A DNA stretch of 64,000 bases from Knoxdaviesia capensis (Eukaryota; Ascomycota; Sordariomycetes; Microascales; Gondwanamycetaceae), in assembly GCA_001510575.1 (NCBI GenBank), contig LNGK01000016.1, forward strand, positions 124,001 to 188,000. The letters are read 5' to 3'. The notes under the pieces were generated by a model. It saw only the letters and a list, made by a program, of their open reading frames with translations, searched no databases and was not told where the DNA came from. The translations under genes and the position numbers were made by a program. This document shows, one piece after another, positions 22,788 to 34,830 of the stretch. Within the stretch, counting starts at the first letter, position 1, and each line of letters opens with the position of its first letter.

Positions 22788-24417
22788 ATGGCTGACTACG
22801 AGGAGATCCTCAAGGGCAAGTACCCTGCCAAGGAGCATGCACGCCGCGTGGCAGCCTACATCAAGGACAAGGTGCCGGGCGCGCAGGGCATCCTGTACCT
22901 GGAGAGCCGCATGACGAAGCTGCTGGAGGACAACGACGAGCCGGAGCCGTTCCGGCAGCGGCGGCCGTTCTTCTACATGAGCGGCTGCCCGCTGGCCGAC
23001 TGCCACTACATCTTCGACATGGCCAGCGATCGGTCGATCCTGTTCATCCCGCCGATCGACCCGGACAGCGTGATCTGGTCGGGGCTGCCGGTGAGCCCGA
23101 GCGAGGCGCTGAGCCTGTACGACGTCGACGAGGTGCAGTTCACCACGGACCTGAACGCGACGCTGGCGGCGCTGGGCGGCGCGGCGGCCAGCGTGTTTGC
23201 GATTGCGCACATAGTGTCCGACCACGTCAACCTGGCGGCGTTCGGCACGAAGAACGTCACGGTGCTCAAGGACGCGATCGACTACACGCGCGTGGTCAAG
23301 GACAGCTACGAGGTGGCGATGATCCGGAAGGCGAACGCCGTGTCGACGGTTGCGCATCACGCGGTGCTGGCGCACGTGCGCAAGGCCGCGAACGAGCGCG
23401 AGCTGGAGGCCGTGTTCCTGGAGCGCTGTGTGGCGCTGGGCGCGAAGGAGCAGGCGTACCACTCGATTGTGGCGAGTGGGCGGGCGGCGGCGACGCTGCA
23501 CTACGTGAAGAACGACCAGCCGATGGCGGACAAGCTGAACCTGCTGCTGGATGCCGGGTCGGAGTGGTCGTGCTATGCGTCTGATATTGTGAGTTTTTTC
23601 CGAGTTTCTCTCTTGGGCCTGCCAGTGTTTCCCGTTGATGTCGACAACCCAAGCTAACCGCTCGCTTCCCCCCCCCCCCCCCNCCCCCCTGTCACCCAGA
23701 CCCGCACGTTCCCGATCAGCGGCAAGTTCTCGACCGAGTCCCGCGCGATCTACGACATTGTGCTGCGCATGCAGCTGGAGTGCATCGCCATGCTGAAGGA
23801 GGGCGTGGTGTGGGACGACGTGCACCTGCACGCGCACAAGGTGGCCGTCGAGGGCCTGCTGGCGCTGGGCATCCTGCACGGCGGCTCGGCCGACGAGATC
23901 CTGGCGGCGCGCACCAGCGTGGCCTTCTTCCCGCACGGCCTGGGGCATTACCTCGGCATGGACACCCACGATACCGGCGGTAACCCCAACTACGCCGACT
24001 CGGACTCGATGTTCCGGTACCTGCGCGTGCGCGGGACCCTGCCGGCCGGATCGGTGATCACGGTTGAGCCGGGAGTAAGTTTTTGTCTTGCAGGTTTTTT
24101 TTTTTTTGGTGTGTCTTGTGAAAACTAACGAGGACATGCTAGATCTACTTCTGCAACTTCATCATCGAGCCGTACCTGGCGGATCCGGTGCACGCCAAGT
24201 TCATCGACAAGGCTGTGCTGGACAAGTACTGGGATGTTGGCGGTGTCAGGTAAGCGATTGACTTTCGAGTTGGTAGACCTCCTATTGCTTTGTCGTGTAC
24301 TGACCTGTTTGGTGTAGAATCGAGGATAACCTTCTGATCACGGCCAAGGGCTACGAGAACCTTACGACGACAGAGAAGGACCCGGATGTTGTCGAGAAGA
24401 TCATCAGCTCGGCGTAA
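22788..24417 (+). CDS. pepP: Xaa-Pro aminopeptidase/prolidase PepP (peptidase M24)
   Basis: Di-metal enzyme that cleaves X-Pro bonds in peptide recycling. Four exons: 22788-23588, 23700-24074, 24143-24249 and 24318-24417, giving 460 aa from the ATG that starts MADYEEILKGKYPAKEH, the start expected for cytosolic fungal PepP (about 465 aa). An AMP_N domain occupies about 1-170 and the pita-bread M24 domain the rest. All five metal ligands are present: D255 (LLDAG), D266 (ASDI), H350 (HGLGHYLG), E390 (VEPG) and E430 (RIEDN). The first intron contains a C homopolymer with one undetermined base at 23683, an assembly uncertainty that does not touch coding sequence. Coding GC is very high. An in-frame extension from 22434 could give a second isoform. 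Confidence 0.95.
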
Positions 24418-25003
24418 GTTATAGACATTCGGTGGAATACGAGATAGTCCGCCCCGGTTGGCTGGGATAGCAGTGGTCCAGTCTGCAGTTACAGTTCTGG
24501 TTATATTTCCGGGCATCATCTAGTTTGGCCCATGTAACAGAAGCAAGGCTTGTTGATTCGAATGTCAGATTGTTCTTCCTACAGAGCTCACGATTGTGAT
24601 TTTCCGTCCAGAATCCCAGACAACTACTGTGTATCTCCAACTGGAACCGCACCACAAAGATGCTTCCGGGCTCCTTACTCTCCCAAACAACATACTAAGC
24701 ACAGGCCTAGGGTCAAGTAAAGATGGAGGGGTTTAAACAGTTCATATTAAACGAAGAATTGTCAAGGAGGAAAGTTGCAACAAGAATCCAACTCTGGACA
24801 CGATACAGTGTCACGCAGATTAGCTTGGATCCCATCAAGACTAGCTGTCAGGTTGATATACCATTCCACCACATATCGGAGTCGGACGTGAACAACACAA
24901 GCTTTTCCGTGGACTGAGCCACACTGATGAAAGACTGATATATGCAATCTACTAGAGACGGTGGTGATGATGAAGACGATGACGGGTGATGATATGAGAT
25001 GAG

Positions 25004-25039
<36 letters not shown>

Positions 25040-25198
25040 AAGAAAAGGAGAGCGAAAGGCACAGGAAGATTATGCTGTCGTCTGAACAGGTCGTCGGGTT
25101 AGTCATCCCACGGCGACACCGACACCGACGAGGACGACGGCAATACCGGCAGGTACCACCGACACCGTCCCCGGGCACAACCACGGAAGGAAGCCTCA
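24418..25198. other. Intergenic, 3' side of prolidase
   Basis: No supported gene. It contains GA-rich DNA and a GA repeat at about 25008-25034. Short open frames are without recognisable features. Confidence 0.5.
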
Positions 25199-25199
25199 G

Positions 25200-25249
<50 letters not shown>

Positions 25250-25387
25250 AGCCAAACGAGAACACTTAACCCCTCACCCCGACGCCCAAATCCATCCAGT
25301 ACAAAGCCTTAGCAGCTGATATCGCGGCGCACGACAACGTTGTTGCTTTCAGTGTCGAACGGCCGGCCGTTGCCGGTGTGGGTGGTN

Positions 25388-25455
<68 letters not shown>

Positions 25456-25592
25456 AGCCAAACGAGAACACTTAACCCCTCACCCCGACGCCCAAATCCA
25501 TCCAGTACAAAGCCTTAGCAGCTGATATCGCGGCGCACGACAACGTTGTTGCTTTCAGTGTCGAACGGCCGGCCGTTGCCGGTGTGGGTGGT
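25199..25592. repeat. CA microsatellite plus a perfect direct duplication across a one-base gap
   Basis: A CA run (25200-25241) is followed by about 140 bp of unique sequence (beginning GCACACAGAGCC, ending GTGTGGGTGGT at 25386). A single N sits at 25387, then another AC run (25388-25446), then the same 140 bp again (to 25592) without a visible mismatch. The order run, unique, N, run, unique is what a contig join with an unmerged overlap would give. Confidence 0.9.
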
Positions 25593-28338
25593 GACGCTGA
25601 TGGGGCAGGCTGCGGCAGTGGTTCCAGCTGGTGTTGCAAGCTGAGGAGCACGTTGCAACGATGTGAAAGGCAGGAAGAGGCCGAGAACCGGTGATCGCCG
25701 CGTGGGCTTCGTCGGGCGGAAGCCACCTTTGAACTGCCGTTTATCATCGGGATCCGACACCGGGGGAATACGGAACGCCAGAACCTAAATCGAGTCAATA
25801 TCCTCGATGGCCACGAGCGACTACTCGGCTCTCCGACGGCCTTTGGAGAGTTACGAGTCCAGCAGTGGATCATGATCACTTCTTCCCCTTTGTCTTGCCA
25901 CTCTGTTCTTCCATGGTCCGGGACGTATACTAATCACCCTCTGCTGTCGTCCTTCCAGCCATCAGAGAATCCTGCACCCAGGCGCATATACACCTCGGCT
26001 GCTCCAAGGGGGCCCGACTCAGGACACTGGAACCTGGATCAGCAGTTCCCACCCACCCACCAAAAACCTCAACGCCACACAATTCTGCATGTGCTACGTC
26101 CGTCGGTCGATGTGACAGATAGAGTGAGCGAAATGTGATGACTGGCCGACACTGCAGAAAATTTTCAGAATACGTGGCAAGCGGGATCTCGGGCCAGCAA
26201 AACGGGTCACGGGAGGTGCAGACGGCCTAACGCGGCGTCAGAGGTACCAGAGGGGGAGGGGGGAGGAGGAAGCCGGTGGTGTCGGCGTGCATATAGGACT
26301 ACGCGGCGGGGCCATTCACGCAGAGTTTGTGTGTGGGTGTTCTGGAATCTACACGGTCTGTTCTGGGCGGGTGGGTGTGCAGGCGAAGACGCCCATCTGG
26401 AGGTGTTGGAGCACATGTTAGTTGGGTTTGTGTGATGGTTCCTGGCCTTTGGGCGGCGGGGAAGTGCGCGACCTGCAGGAAATGTGTGGCGATTGGAAAG
26501 AGGGGGGACACGCAGTTGGGGCCCGGGGGGTGGTGGTGGATGCAGGTACAGTACAGTACATGCAACCCTCCATCAGCAAGCAGCAGGAATCGGGATTCTC
26601 TCCAAACGCAGGAACAGCGTCAGGTCTAGACACGCAGAAGTGCAGGCCAACGAGCGCGAGAGGCCCGCTCCACTCAGATCGAGACCAGTCAAGCTCGTGG
26701 GAAGCAGGGGTTGTCTTTTCGTTCCGGTGGTGCCAGCAGAGACAGCAGAGACAGCACGAGAGAGTGGGATGAACGTGGTCGCGGAGGCCGGGCTGCAGTG
26801 GGCGGCGATGATCGGGGACGAGAGCAGAAGGAGGACCAACTCGAGGCGGTACGGAGGGAAAGCAGGCAAGCCACAGGAGCAGTGGGATGCAGCAGCACGG
26901 GACGGAGGGCAAAGAGCAGCAAAAGGAGCGTGAAATGTCGGTCGGTGTCGGTTCGTGCATTTTGGGGGGGTCGTGGGAGTGCCTGTTTTTGCGTGTGTGA
27001 GGCCGAAACTGGCGATAATCTCTCAGATGAGGTTCCACGAGGTTCCACGACAGAGACTTTCGCACTGTTTGTTCCTCCTTTCTCATGTGCTTTTTCTGGC
27101 CGTCTTTCTCGGTTTTCCTTTCTCGTTTCTTTTCTCATTTTCTGCTCCTTTTTTCTGTGTTTTTCCCGCCCGGTTCGCCCTCAAATGCTGGCAAATCCAC
27201 CCACCCATCTCCATCCCTCACATAAAAAAAGACCAACCGCAGTCGTCACCAATCGCCACGAACCAGGGTTGATGAGAACCCGCAAGAAAGAAAAGAGAAA
27301 AAAATTTGCTGGACGTGCATTAGCAGCGTTTTGCTAAAAGCATCTAGACCACACAACGCGCCCCCTTTTTGACGAGAGAAAGAAAGAAAGAAACAATGGC
27401 GGGTTTTATCGAGTCGAGTCGTTTCTTTTTCTTTTTTTCAGCGCGCTCGGGATGGAGCCACAGGGCGGACAAGCGAGCGGTGAAACGGCGGTGTTTGGTT
27501 TGGTTTGGCCGGGTTGTGTTTTGGGCGGCGTGATCACAGACCGCTTCTTTTGTTTGATGCGCTTGCAGGCCTTTGATGCCGCAGGAGACAAAGATCGAGT
27601 GAAAGAAATCCGGGAACGCATGGCCTCATGCCCAACCAAGCAGCGCCGCGTGCCGCTGGAGCGAACAACGTGGCCGGCGTTAAAGGGGAAAAAAGAAAGA
27701 AAAAAAAGACAACCTTCTTCGTAGAGAATGAACAAAGAAACGCTGTCACGACCTGACTTGGCACTGACACGACACCAGAGCACGCAGATGAAACAGAACA
27801 ATGTGACGAGCCACTGCGCTCACACACCCTAACCCTAACACTCGGCATCATCACCACCCCTGTAATTCCAGGCGGTAACACGAAACACAGACTGACCGCC
27901 AAAAAAGGGCCAGGTCCGAAGAGATGTCGCGCGGCTGTATCCGGCGGCAAAACTACAGGCTGCGGAGACCTCGTTGAAGAAGCAGCACAGCTCCAAACGA
28001 ACTCTCAAGAACTACACAGAGAGAGAGAGAGAGAGAAGGACAGAACTCCAGCTGGGCCCGCCATTCTGGGCGCCGGCGTCTCAGCGTCGCGAAGCCGGCC
28101 AGCGAATCACAGCGGGGACCCGGCACAAGCTTTCTAGGGTGATCACCCGGAACATCCCCTAAGCGGCTGCCATCAGCCTGTTCGGCACGCACACGCTATT
28201 TCTGAGGATTCTTCGGGACTCCGAAACGCGCGTGGGACAAGATCAAAAAAAGGACAACCGAGAGGTGACGCTGCGAGTCTGTCACCGAGCTTTTGGGAGA
28301 GACACCGGGGATGTTCTTCTCTCTGGATTCCTGCCCCC
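25593..28338. other. Gene desert, first part
   Basis: No frame has a recognisable domain or coding-like composition on either strand; the longer ones (26418-27086 - and 26711-27337 +) overlap each other and are Arg/Ser/Pro-rich translations of biased DNA. It contains a GTACAGTACAGTAC element (26546-26559), a telomere-type CCCTAACCCTAA doublet (27828-27839) and a GA run at about 28019-28036. Confidence 0.5.
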
Positions 28339-28364
28339 NNNNNNNNNNNNNNNNNNNNNNNNNN
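28339..28364. other. Assembly gap (26 N) inside a poly-C tract
   Basis: The run of N is bordered by C homopolymers on both sides (CCCCC before and nine C after), so the gap marks an unresolved C tract rather than a missing gene-sized segment. Confidence 0.97.
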
Positions 28365-30319
28365 CCCCCCCCCTTTTCGCTCGTTCGTGCCCCTTGCAGA
28401 TCTGACCCTCTATTTGCCGCCCGCCATGTAAGCTCTGTCAGTTTTTTTTTGGTGAGCATCTGGGAGGTCGGTGTTCCTTTTGTCGTGTGTGTCGGAGGAA
28501 GGCGGCTGAGGACTTCGATGCACGAGAACGGGACCTCGACGCAGGAACCAGGGGGTCCGAACGGGGAATCCCCCCCCTTTTTTTTTGCTTTCGTTGTGTG
28601 TGCTTGAATGGGGAGGTCAGATCTTAGAAGTGCACGGCGGACAAGTCATCGGCGCCTCCCCAGTCCCTACGACCAATGTTTGGGTGGAGAGGAAGAGTCC
28701 CGACGACCTTTCGCTTCTGTATCCGGTCACCGGCTGTGAGCGAAAACGTGGGAGACCGCGGGAGTTTGGGGATAAGCTGACGACAGGTGTGCTGGGCATC
28801 TGGTGGCTCCTCGCGACTGGGGATTCCGAACGGGACAGTCCTGTTTAATTAAACCCGAACACACAACTCCTTTGTTGCTGCTGCTCATTGTCTCGTCTGA
28901 CGCTGCTTACCGCAAAGATGTCGCCGGGTGAGACCCAGAGGACTGGACATTTCTCGCACTCATGCAGTGCTCCCGCCCGCCGGGTTATTTCATGTACTCG
29001 TGACTGATGTGTTGTCCGTTGGGCCGCCCCCCCCTTTACCGCCTTGCGCGGGACAACGGGCGGTGAAAGACACACATACACACGCTGTACACACGCATCT
29101 ACGAGGATCCCGACGGAGATGCATCTCGAGTGACTCTCGGCTGCATGTAAGTGGACGACCGGAGACGTAGGGAGATGTGATTCGTGATGTAACGATGTAC
29201 CGGCATGCAGGCCGTGGGGTCTTGGCCTGCTTGGTCTTGGTGATACAGCTTCTTCAACAACCAGCCTCACACCCTTCACCGAAAACCCGTCGTTCGCTGC
29301 CAGGGCTGGAGGGAAAATTTCCTCGGCCTGTCTGTCCTATTGCAATCAGTCTCGGGTCTTAGTGAGACAAGACAACTGCCACCAGCGCACCCCCTGGAGA
29401 CGATCTCGGCTAGGAGCTATTATGGGACAGAGAAAGAAGAAAGAAAAGAGAACGCTATCACATTTTTTTCACTTTTCAGATCCCCTTTCCACTTTGGCTA
29501 TCACCACCCATGTCCACTGACCTAGAGCCCTCCCCTGGTGACAGGCTTCTTCTATCTGCTTCCGCTGTTCGGTGCTATTGCCAGTGGAGAAAGGGTGGAT
29601 GGGGGGCGGGGGCGAGAAGAGTCTGGATGCTGCTGCTGATTTTGAAAAGGAACAGAGGAGGTTCGCGAGTGCTACCGTGCGCGTGGGTTGAAGCTGATTG
29701 CAACCTGCAGGGGAGAGTTTCAGACGGCCTTTTTGGGATAGGGTGAGAATCCATCCAACCTGCACATTTTCGTTCTTCTTTCTTGTTTCAATGCCCGTAA
29801 GCAGAACCGGGGAGAGTTTTTTTTGTGGCCCTGTCCCTAGTCGACCCTGGGTCGGCGCGGGATTCAGGAACTTTGCCGTCGATTGTTGTCGATGCTTGAC
29901 GAAAGCCCCAACGGTGTAATTTCGCTGCTTCACTCTCCATGGATGCTGGCGAGGATATCCTGGGACAAAAACATTATGCGTTTGCGGATCTCTGAGCGCC
30001 ATAAGGTAAACAGAATCTTATTCTGCTGGCGAGGAGAGGGGCATGAAGTGAAGGACACATGGGTAGATGGAGGGGGGGCGGGGGAGGGAGCAAGATGCCC
30101 GGCCCTGGAGTGAATGGTTCTGTGGTGTTTCCTCCGGAGACAGGTGGCAAGCCAGATGTTGTGCAACGTGCAGCAGCCCCGAGCTCAGCCATTTGAACAG
30201 CTGGGATGTGCAGCGCGCGGAAAAGGGAGTTTTTGGCTGCGCGGGAGAGGGACCATGATGCGCATTGTGGTGGATTTAAGCGAGGGTGATCCTTGAGGAA
30301 GATCACAGGAGGCTTTACT

Positions 30320-30355
30320 GTACTGTACTGTACAGTACAGTACTGTACAGTACTG
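30320..30355. repeat. Overlapping perfect palindromes built from GTACTGTAC
   Basis: Positions 30320-30343 form a perfect 24-bp palindrome centred on CTGTACAG. A second palindrome of 18 bp (30338-30355) overlaps it and is centred on another CTGTACAG. Both are made of alternating TACTG and TACAG units. Confidence 0.9.
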
Positions 30356-33300
30356 ACCCGTACCTAAGTGAGCTTAGAGATACTTAAAGAGTAGCCCGGC
30401 CAGTGTAATCTCAATGCCGCATCTGACCCAGTTGGAGTCCAAGCATTAGACGTGATACCCAACCACGGCAGCTACGTAACACAATGATACACCATCTGAG
30501 CCCACGGGATAATTTATACAGTTCAGACCCCAAACGTTCAGCCCATTGAGTCCTGGACAAAAAAAGAAGAAAATAAAATGTCTTGCACACCGGAGCACAC
30601 CAGACCAATCGGAAGAAGCCCTGCCAACCAAATTGTCGCATGGCTGCTCGAGACAAAGGAGACGCACTTCTACACAAACAGCAGCCAGAGATGACGAAAC
30701 TGTCGAGCGAGCTGGGTGCGTGTGTCGCGGTCTGGAACTGCGAACACTATGGCTGAAGCACGGATCTGGTGTTGTACTGCATACGACGGAGGAGCGAGCC
30801 TTACACGTAACGATCAAGCCTGCGCGAGAGTCAGTGAGGAGCTGTGAAGGAAGCGAGCATGATGGGAGGGAGGGCGTCCATCGGTGAGTGTCTTCCACTC
30901 CCAGGCAACACACTTCCGACGAGCTGGAGTGAGGTCGTCGTCGTCGTGCAACGTGGAGGCCGACAGCTGGACACTAGTATGTGGCGCTCTGGATTTCACA
31001 TTCCCCCCCGCCCCCCCTGCAATCTTGATGCCAATTGTGTGGTCGCTTGCGCAGACTTTTGGGGGGCGGTTCTTCCGGGGGGGCCATCATTCTGGAGTTT
31101 GGTGGTTCCTCCTAGGGCTCCGGAGGTTATAAGGCAGCCAGGGGAAGAAAGGAGAACAACCCAACTTTGGACAGCAAGGACATGAGTAAGGCAGAATACT
31201 GGAGATCCTGGGCCTTCACAGTCCGTGGCCATCCATGCGTGCAGGGAACGCGCCCAAAGGCAGGGGAGAGGGGGGACAGCGAACGAACCAGGTCGGCCAG
31301 CCTGGCCACGGCCACACATGTTCGGAGTTTGGTTTTCGTCCGCCGGGGTTGCCTCTTCTCTCGTCTGTTCAAGCCGATGAAAACTCACAAGATCAGAAAA
31401 TCCTCCGGGAGGGGGCAGATTAGACGTGGAAAGCCACCGCAGGAAGACCCGAAGACGCACAACCGCTGGATTCCAACTAGTGCGTTTCAGCGTCTGCAGG
31501 GCCGGGGCCGACCACAAAACCGAAAGAGGCAGCGGAGCGAGGGTGCAGACCCAGGCTCCCCATCTGCGAAAGTGCTTGCAGAGAGCATCTCCCGGTGCCG
31601 TCTTCCGCTGGGCCCAGCACAGAGGGGCGAACAACGCCGCCGGTCTGTCGTCTTCTCAAGTCCTTTCACAGACGCCCTCAGTTCACACACACACGCAAAC
31701 CGGCTTCGCGAGAACGCCTGAAGCGAGCAGGCGAGAGAATGGTGACCACGACGACCCGATCGCACCAGCAATGGGCATGCGGCTCGTCCGTTGGGGTCTG
31801 TGGGCTGAGGAATGTGCCACTCCCCGGTCAGGCCATCAGGCCCTGTGTTTTTCAGTCAAAAAGAACGACAAGAATCGTTCTATGGAATATAATCACTTCT
31901 ATGTCAATTCATCCACGAAGGTTAACCCCGAAGAATCCTGATCCATGGAACTTTTTTTTCTTTAAATAAGAAATCTAGAACTCTTTTTTATACCCGGCAC
32001 GCCTTATCAACCAGTGTCGCCGCCGTTGCTGTTGTTATCGCTTTTACGTGTTGGTCATTGGGAAGGAACGACGCGCGAGCGCAACCAAACACGTCCTGCC
32101 CGAAAAGGAGCGAAAAAGGCGAGCTAACACCCACGGACCAGAAGTGTGCATACACACACATGCGTATGCAGAGAAATGACCCTGAACCGGCGCCAAGGCC
32201 TAGCGTCAGGGGTCGGCCAATCAGCGTGCAGGCCAGCGGTGCTAGCGCGGGATTTTAGAATGCAGGAACCAGCCGCACGACTTTTTTGGTTCCTGTTGAA
32301 TTGGGGTTTTTTTTTCTTTTTTTTTTCTTTTTGGTTTTGCTTTGGCAGGTGCCGTCGCTTAACACAGAGGCCTCGCTCTCCTTTTTATCGAAGGGGCGGA
32401 TGTACCTTTCTGCGCCGGAACTGCAGAGGGCGGTACATGCAGTCGGGTAAAGGGGCGCCTGCGATCCTTAATCGCGGTGGTTGCCTGAAAAGGGGCGTGG
32501 GAAGAACGTCGCGAGAGTTGTTGGAATAATATACGGCCGGTAATGCCATATAAAGTGAGGCTTAAGTTGTGTTCAGTAGATTGCCCTTATCGGTAGTGCG
32601 CGTGAAGCCTAGACTGGAGCTGTAAGTGAGAGGGGTTAGAGCTGTGCTTGAGTGTGTTTAGCTGGTTGGCATGTTCGCTAAGTGGAGATTGAATTTTAAA
32701 AAGGAGACGGACAAGTTGCGAGACAGGACGCCGGCCAGAGTCTGATTCGCTCCGATCACGGGTGGTGGAGGGGGATGAACGACCTGGAATAAGTGTGCAG
32801 ACACCGCCTGTGAAATGGCGAATCTGGCGATCGACAGCCCTTGTTGAAAGTGTTCGTCTGAAGTTGTTCCGTAGGGGGACGACGATCTTCCAAAGCTTGG
32901 TCCAACCCACAGCAAAACCCTAACATAATTAAAGGGCTGACCACAGCAGGGCCGGCACTTTCTGGCTTCGTGAGTTCTATCTGAATCAGCCCGCTCCCAG
33001 ACTTACAGCTCATATTCATTTATTTTCCGATGTCTGTCCTTCATTCCAGGCTTCTGAAACCCGTTCCCGAGATATCTGGATCATCCGACGCTGGACGAAG
33101 GAGAGCAGAGTCGGCCCATGGGAGGTGGAAGTCAAACGAGGAGAAGTGTATCCCTTTGGCTCCTTGGACTGGCATGAATATCAAGCCTTATGGCAGCGCA
33201 GAGAATCTTGCCTCTCGTGGCTTTTGGGTGCGGGACGGAAGGTCGGAATGAGCATGACACGATACAGGAGACACTCAATAGCCAGGCACGGCCCCTTTCC

Positions 33301-33582
33301 CCCCTCAGAAGCAGGAAGAAAAGAAACTATCGGTTCTGGTCCCGCTGTGGGCATGACTTGTTGCGGCCGGAAAGTAAAATGACACACACTCGCCCAAAGA
33401 GGCAACGAAAAGCCGCTGGCCCAAGACTCTTCTTCCAAGCCACTGGATCCAGGGCGATGCTATGGCCGAAGGGGTTTCGGCAGGGCACGATACAAAGTGT
33501 CTTAGACCCAACACTGCCTCCGATCATCATCATACGGACAGACGAGACCAACAGTGTGTGTGTGTGTGTTTCTGCTGTTCTT

Positions 33583-33605
33583 TCTCTCTCTCTCTCTCTC
33601 TCTCT
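33583..33605. repeat. CT dinucleotide microsatellite
   Basis: About eleven TC units, preceded 30 bp earlier by a short TG run (about 33553-33569). Confidence 0.95.
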
Positions 33606-34218
33606 GTTCACCCCTTACGTCGCTGGTGATACGCTCCCCTTTTCAGGACAGCATTATTAATTTTCTTCTTCTTTTTCCTGTCTTCAAACCCGCCATCGTT
33701 TGTTGGACACGCCCTATTTACTCTCTCTTCTCTTCCCCTGTGGCTGGCCAGCCCAACCGCAGATGGGGGGCCGGGACACGGGTAGGTACCCAAGAGCAGC
33801 CAGCCCTCGCAAACCGGAAAGATATGCGGTTTCCTGGAATTCGGTTGTTTGTTATATCCAGCAGTCAGAAAGGGTGACCTACGGATATAAGCCCGCTGCA
33901 GCCAAAAAAGAAAAAAAAGAAAAAAAAAAAGGGTGGTGGCTCTCGGTCGCTTAGGACTCTCTTGTGATTTGGTTGCTGGCGTGGATATCACGGATGGATG
34001 CCACATATCTCTCGTCTTTGCGGGACTCTCTCCCCTCAGGTGTCTTGAACTTCACTCCCCCCATCGGGGAAAAAGAGAGGAAGAGAGACACACACCACAC
34101 ACACACACACCCGGACACATTCTCCACCCCCCCTTCTTCTCAACAGGAGAACTCGGTACCTGACCGTGTTTTTTGGTTTCCCCTGCAGGGACGTCCCATG
34201 TCCAGGCATTTTTTTCAG

Positions 34219-34219
<1 letters not shown>

Positions 34220-34261
<42 letters not shown>
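34220..34261. repeat. CA dinucleotide microsatellite
   Basis: About twenty uninterrupted CA units in gene-free DNA. A shorter CA run lies at about 34090-34110. Confidence 0.95.
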
Positions 34262-34263
<2 letters not shown>

Positions 34264-34830
34264 CGGAAGTGTGTGCGTTTTATTTTTCTCTTTCAATTCT
34301 GTGGACTAGGCTGGATGAGCAATCGCCGTTTTGGGGTCTGGCCGGGCCTCCGCAGAGTTTTGACTCCCTCCTTTCGACTGCTTCGCCTCTCTCGGGCCCC
34401 GTTTGGGTTTGCTGGAGTTGGGTTATTTCCACACGATTTCGTTTCTTGTTTGGATGTGCAAAATTCGGTGGGCTCGTTTCCTCGCGGCGGGTTTGGCGTG
34501 GGTGTTTGTGTGTGTGTTTTGGTGTACCGAGATGTGCAGCTGCAGTGATGATACACGGCGTCTGGGCTGTCTCTCGTCCACAGATGCCTGTGTTCCTCTT
34601 CTCACTGAACTCTGGGTAGCCAGAGAGACACTGTATCAAAGACACACTGCAGGATTGGTACTGGCCAACACATGCCCCCCCGTTCGCCCTCTTGCACCCT
34701 GGGCCTGTTTGTACCACTCTTGCTCCTGTTCACTTCCACTAAGACGCACGGATGCAGGCTGGACGGAATCCCACACTATTCCGCTTTTGCTGTTGCTCCC
34801 CCTACCTTGTTCGCCGTCCTTCGTGGTGTA

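Larger units (their letters stand above)
28365..34830. other. Gene desert, second part
   Basis: About 6.5 kb without a gene I can support. Open frames up to about 210 codons (30996-31634 -, 31167-31721 +) overlap antisense to each other and lack conserved motifs or splice chains. It contains the palindrome cluster at 30320-30355, the CT repeat at 33583-33605 and the CA repeat at 34220-34261, plus an isolated AAAACCCTAAC telomere-like unit near 32915. Confidence 0.5.

Noticed and set aside
15244..24417. GST, serine hydrolase and prolidase as one co-regulated pathway
   Set aside because: They are separated by kilobases and a pseudogene, on mixed strands, with no shared promoter except hydrolase-prolidase.
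26418..27337. Overlapping 200-codon frames on both strands
   Set aside because: They are antisense to one another, compositionally biased, and have no splice support or motifs.
30996..31721. Overlapping 180-210 codon frames on both strands of the desert
   Set aside because: No conserved motif; GC-rich non-coding DNA often yields such frames.
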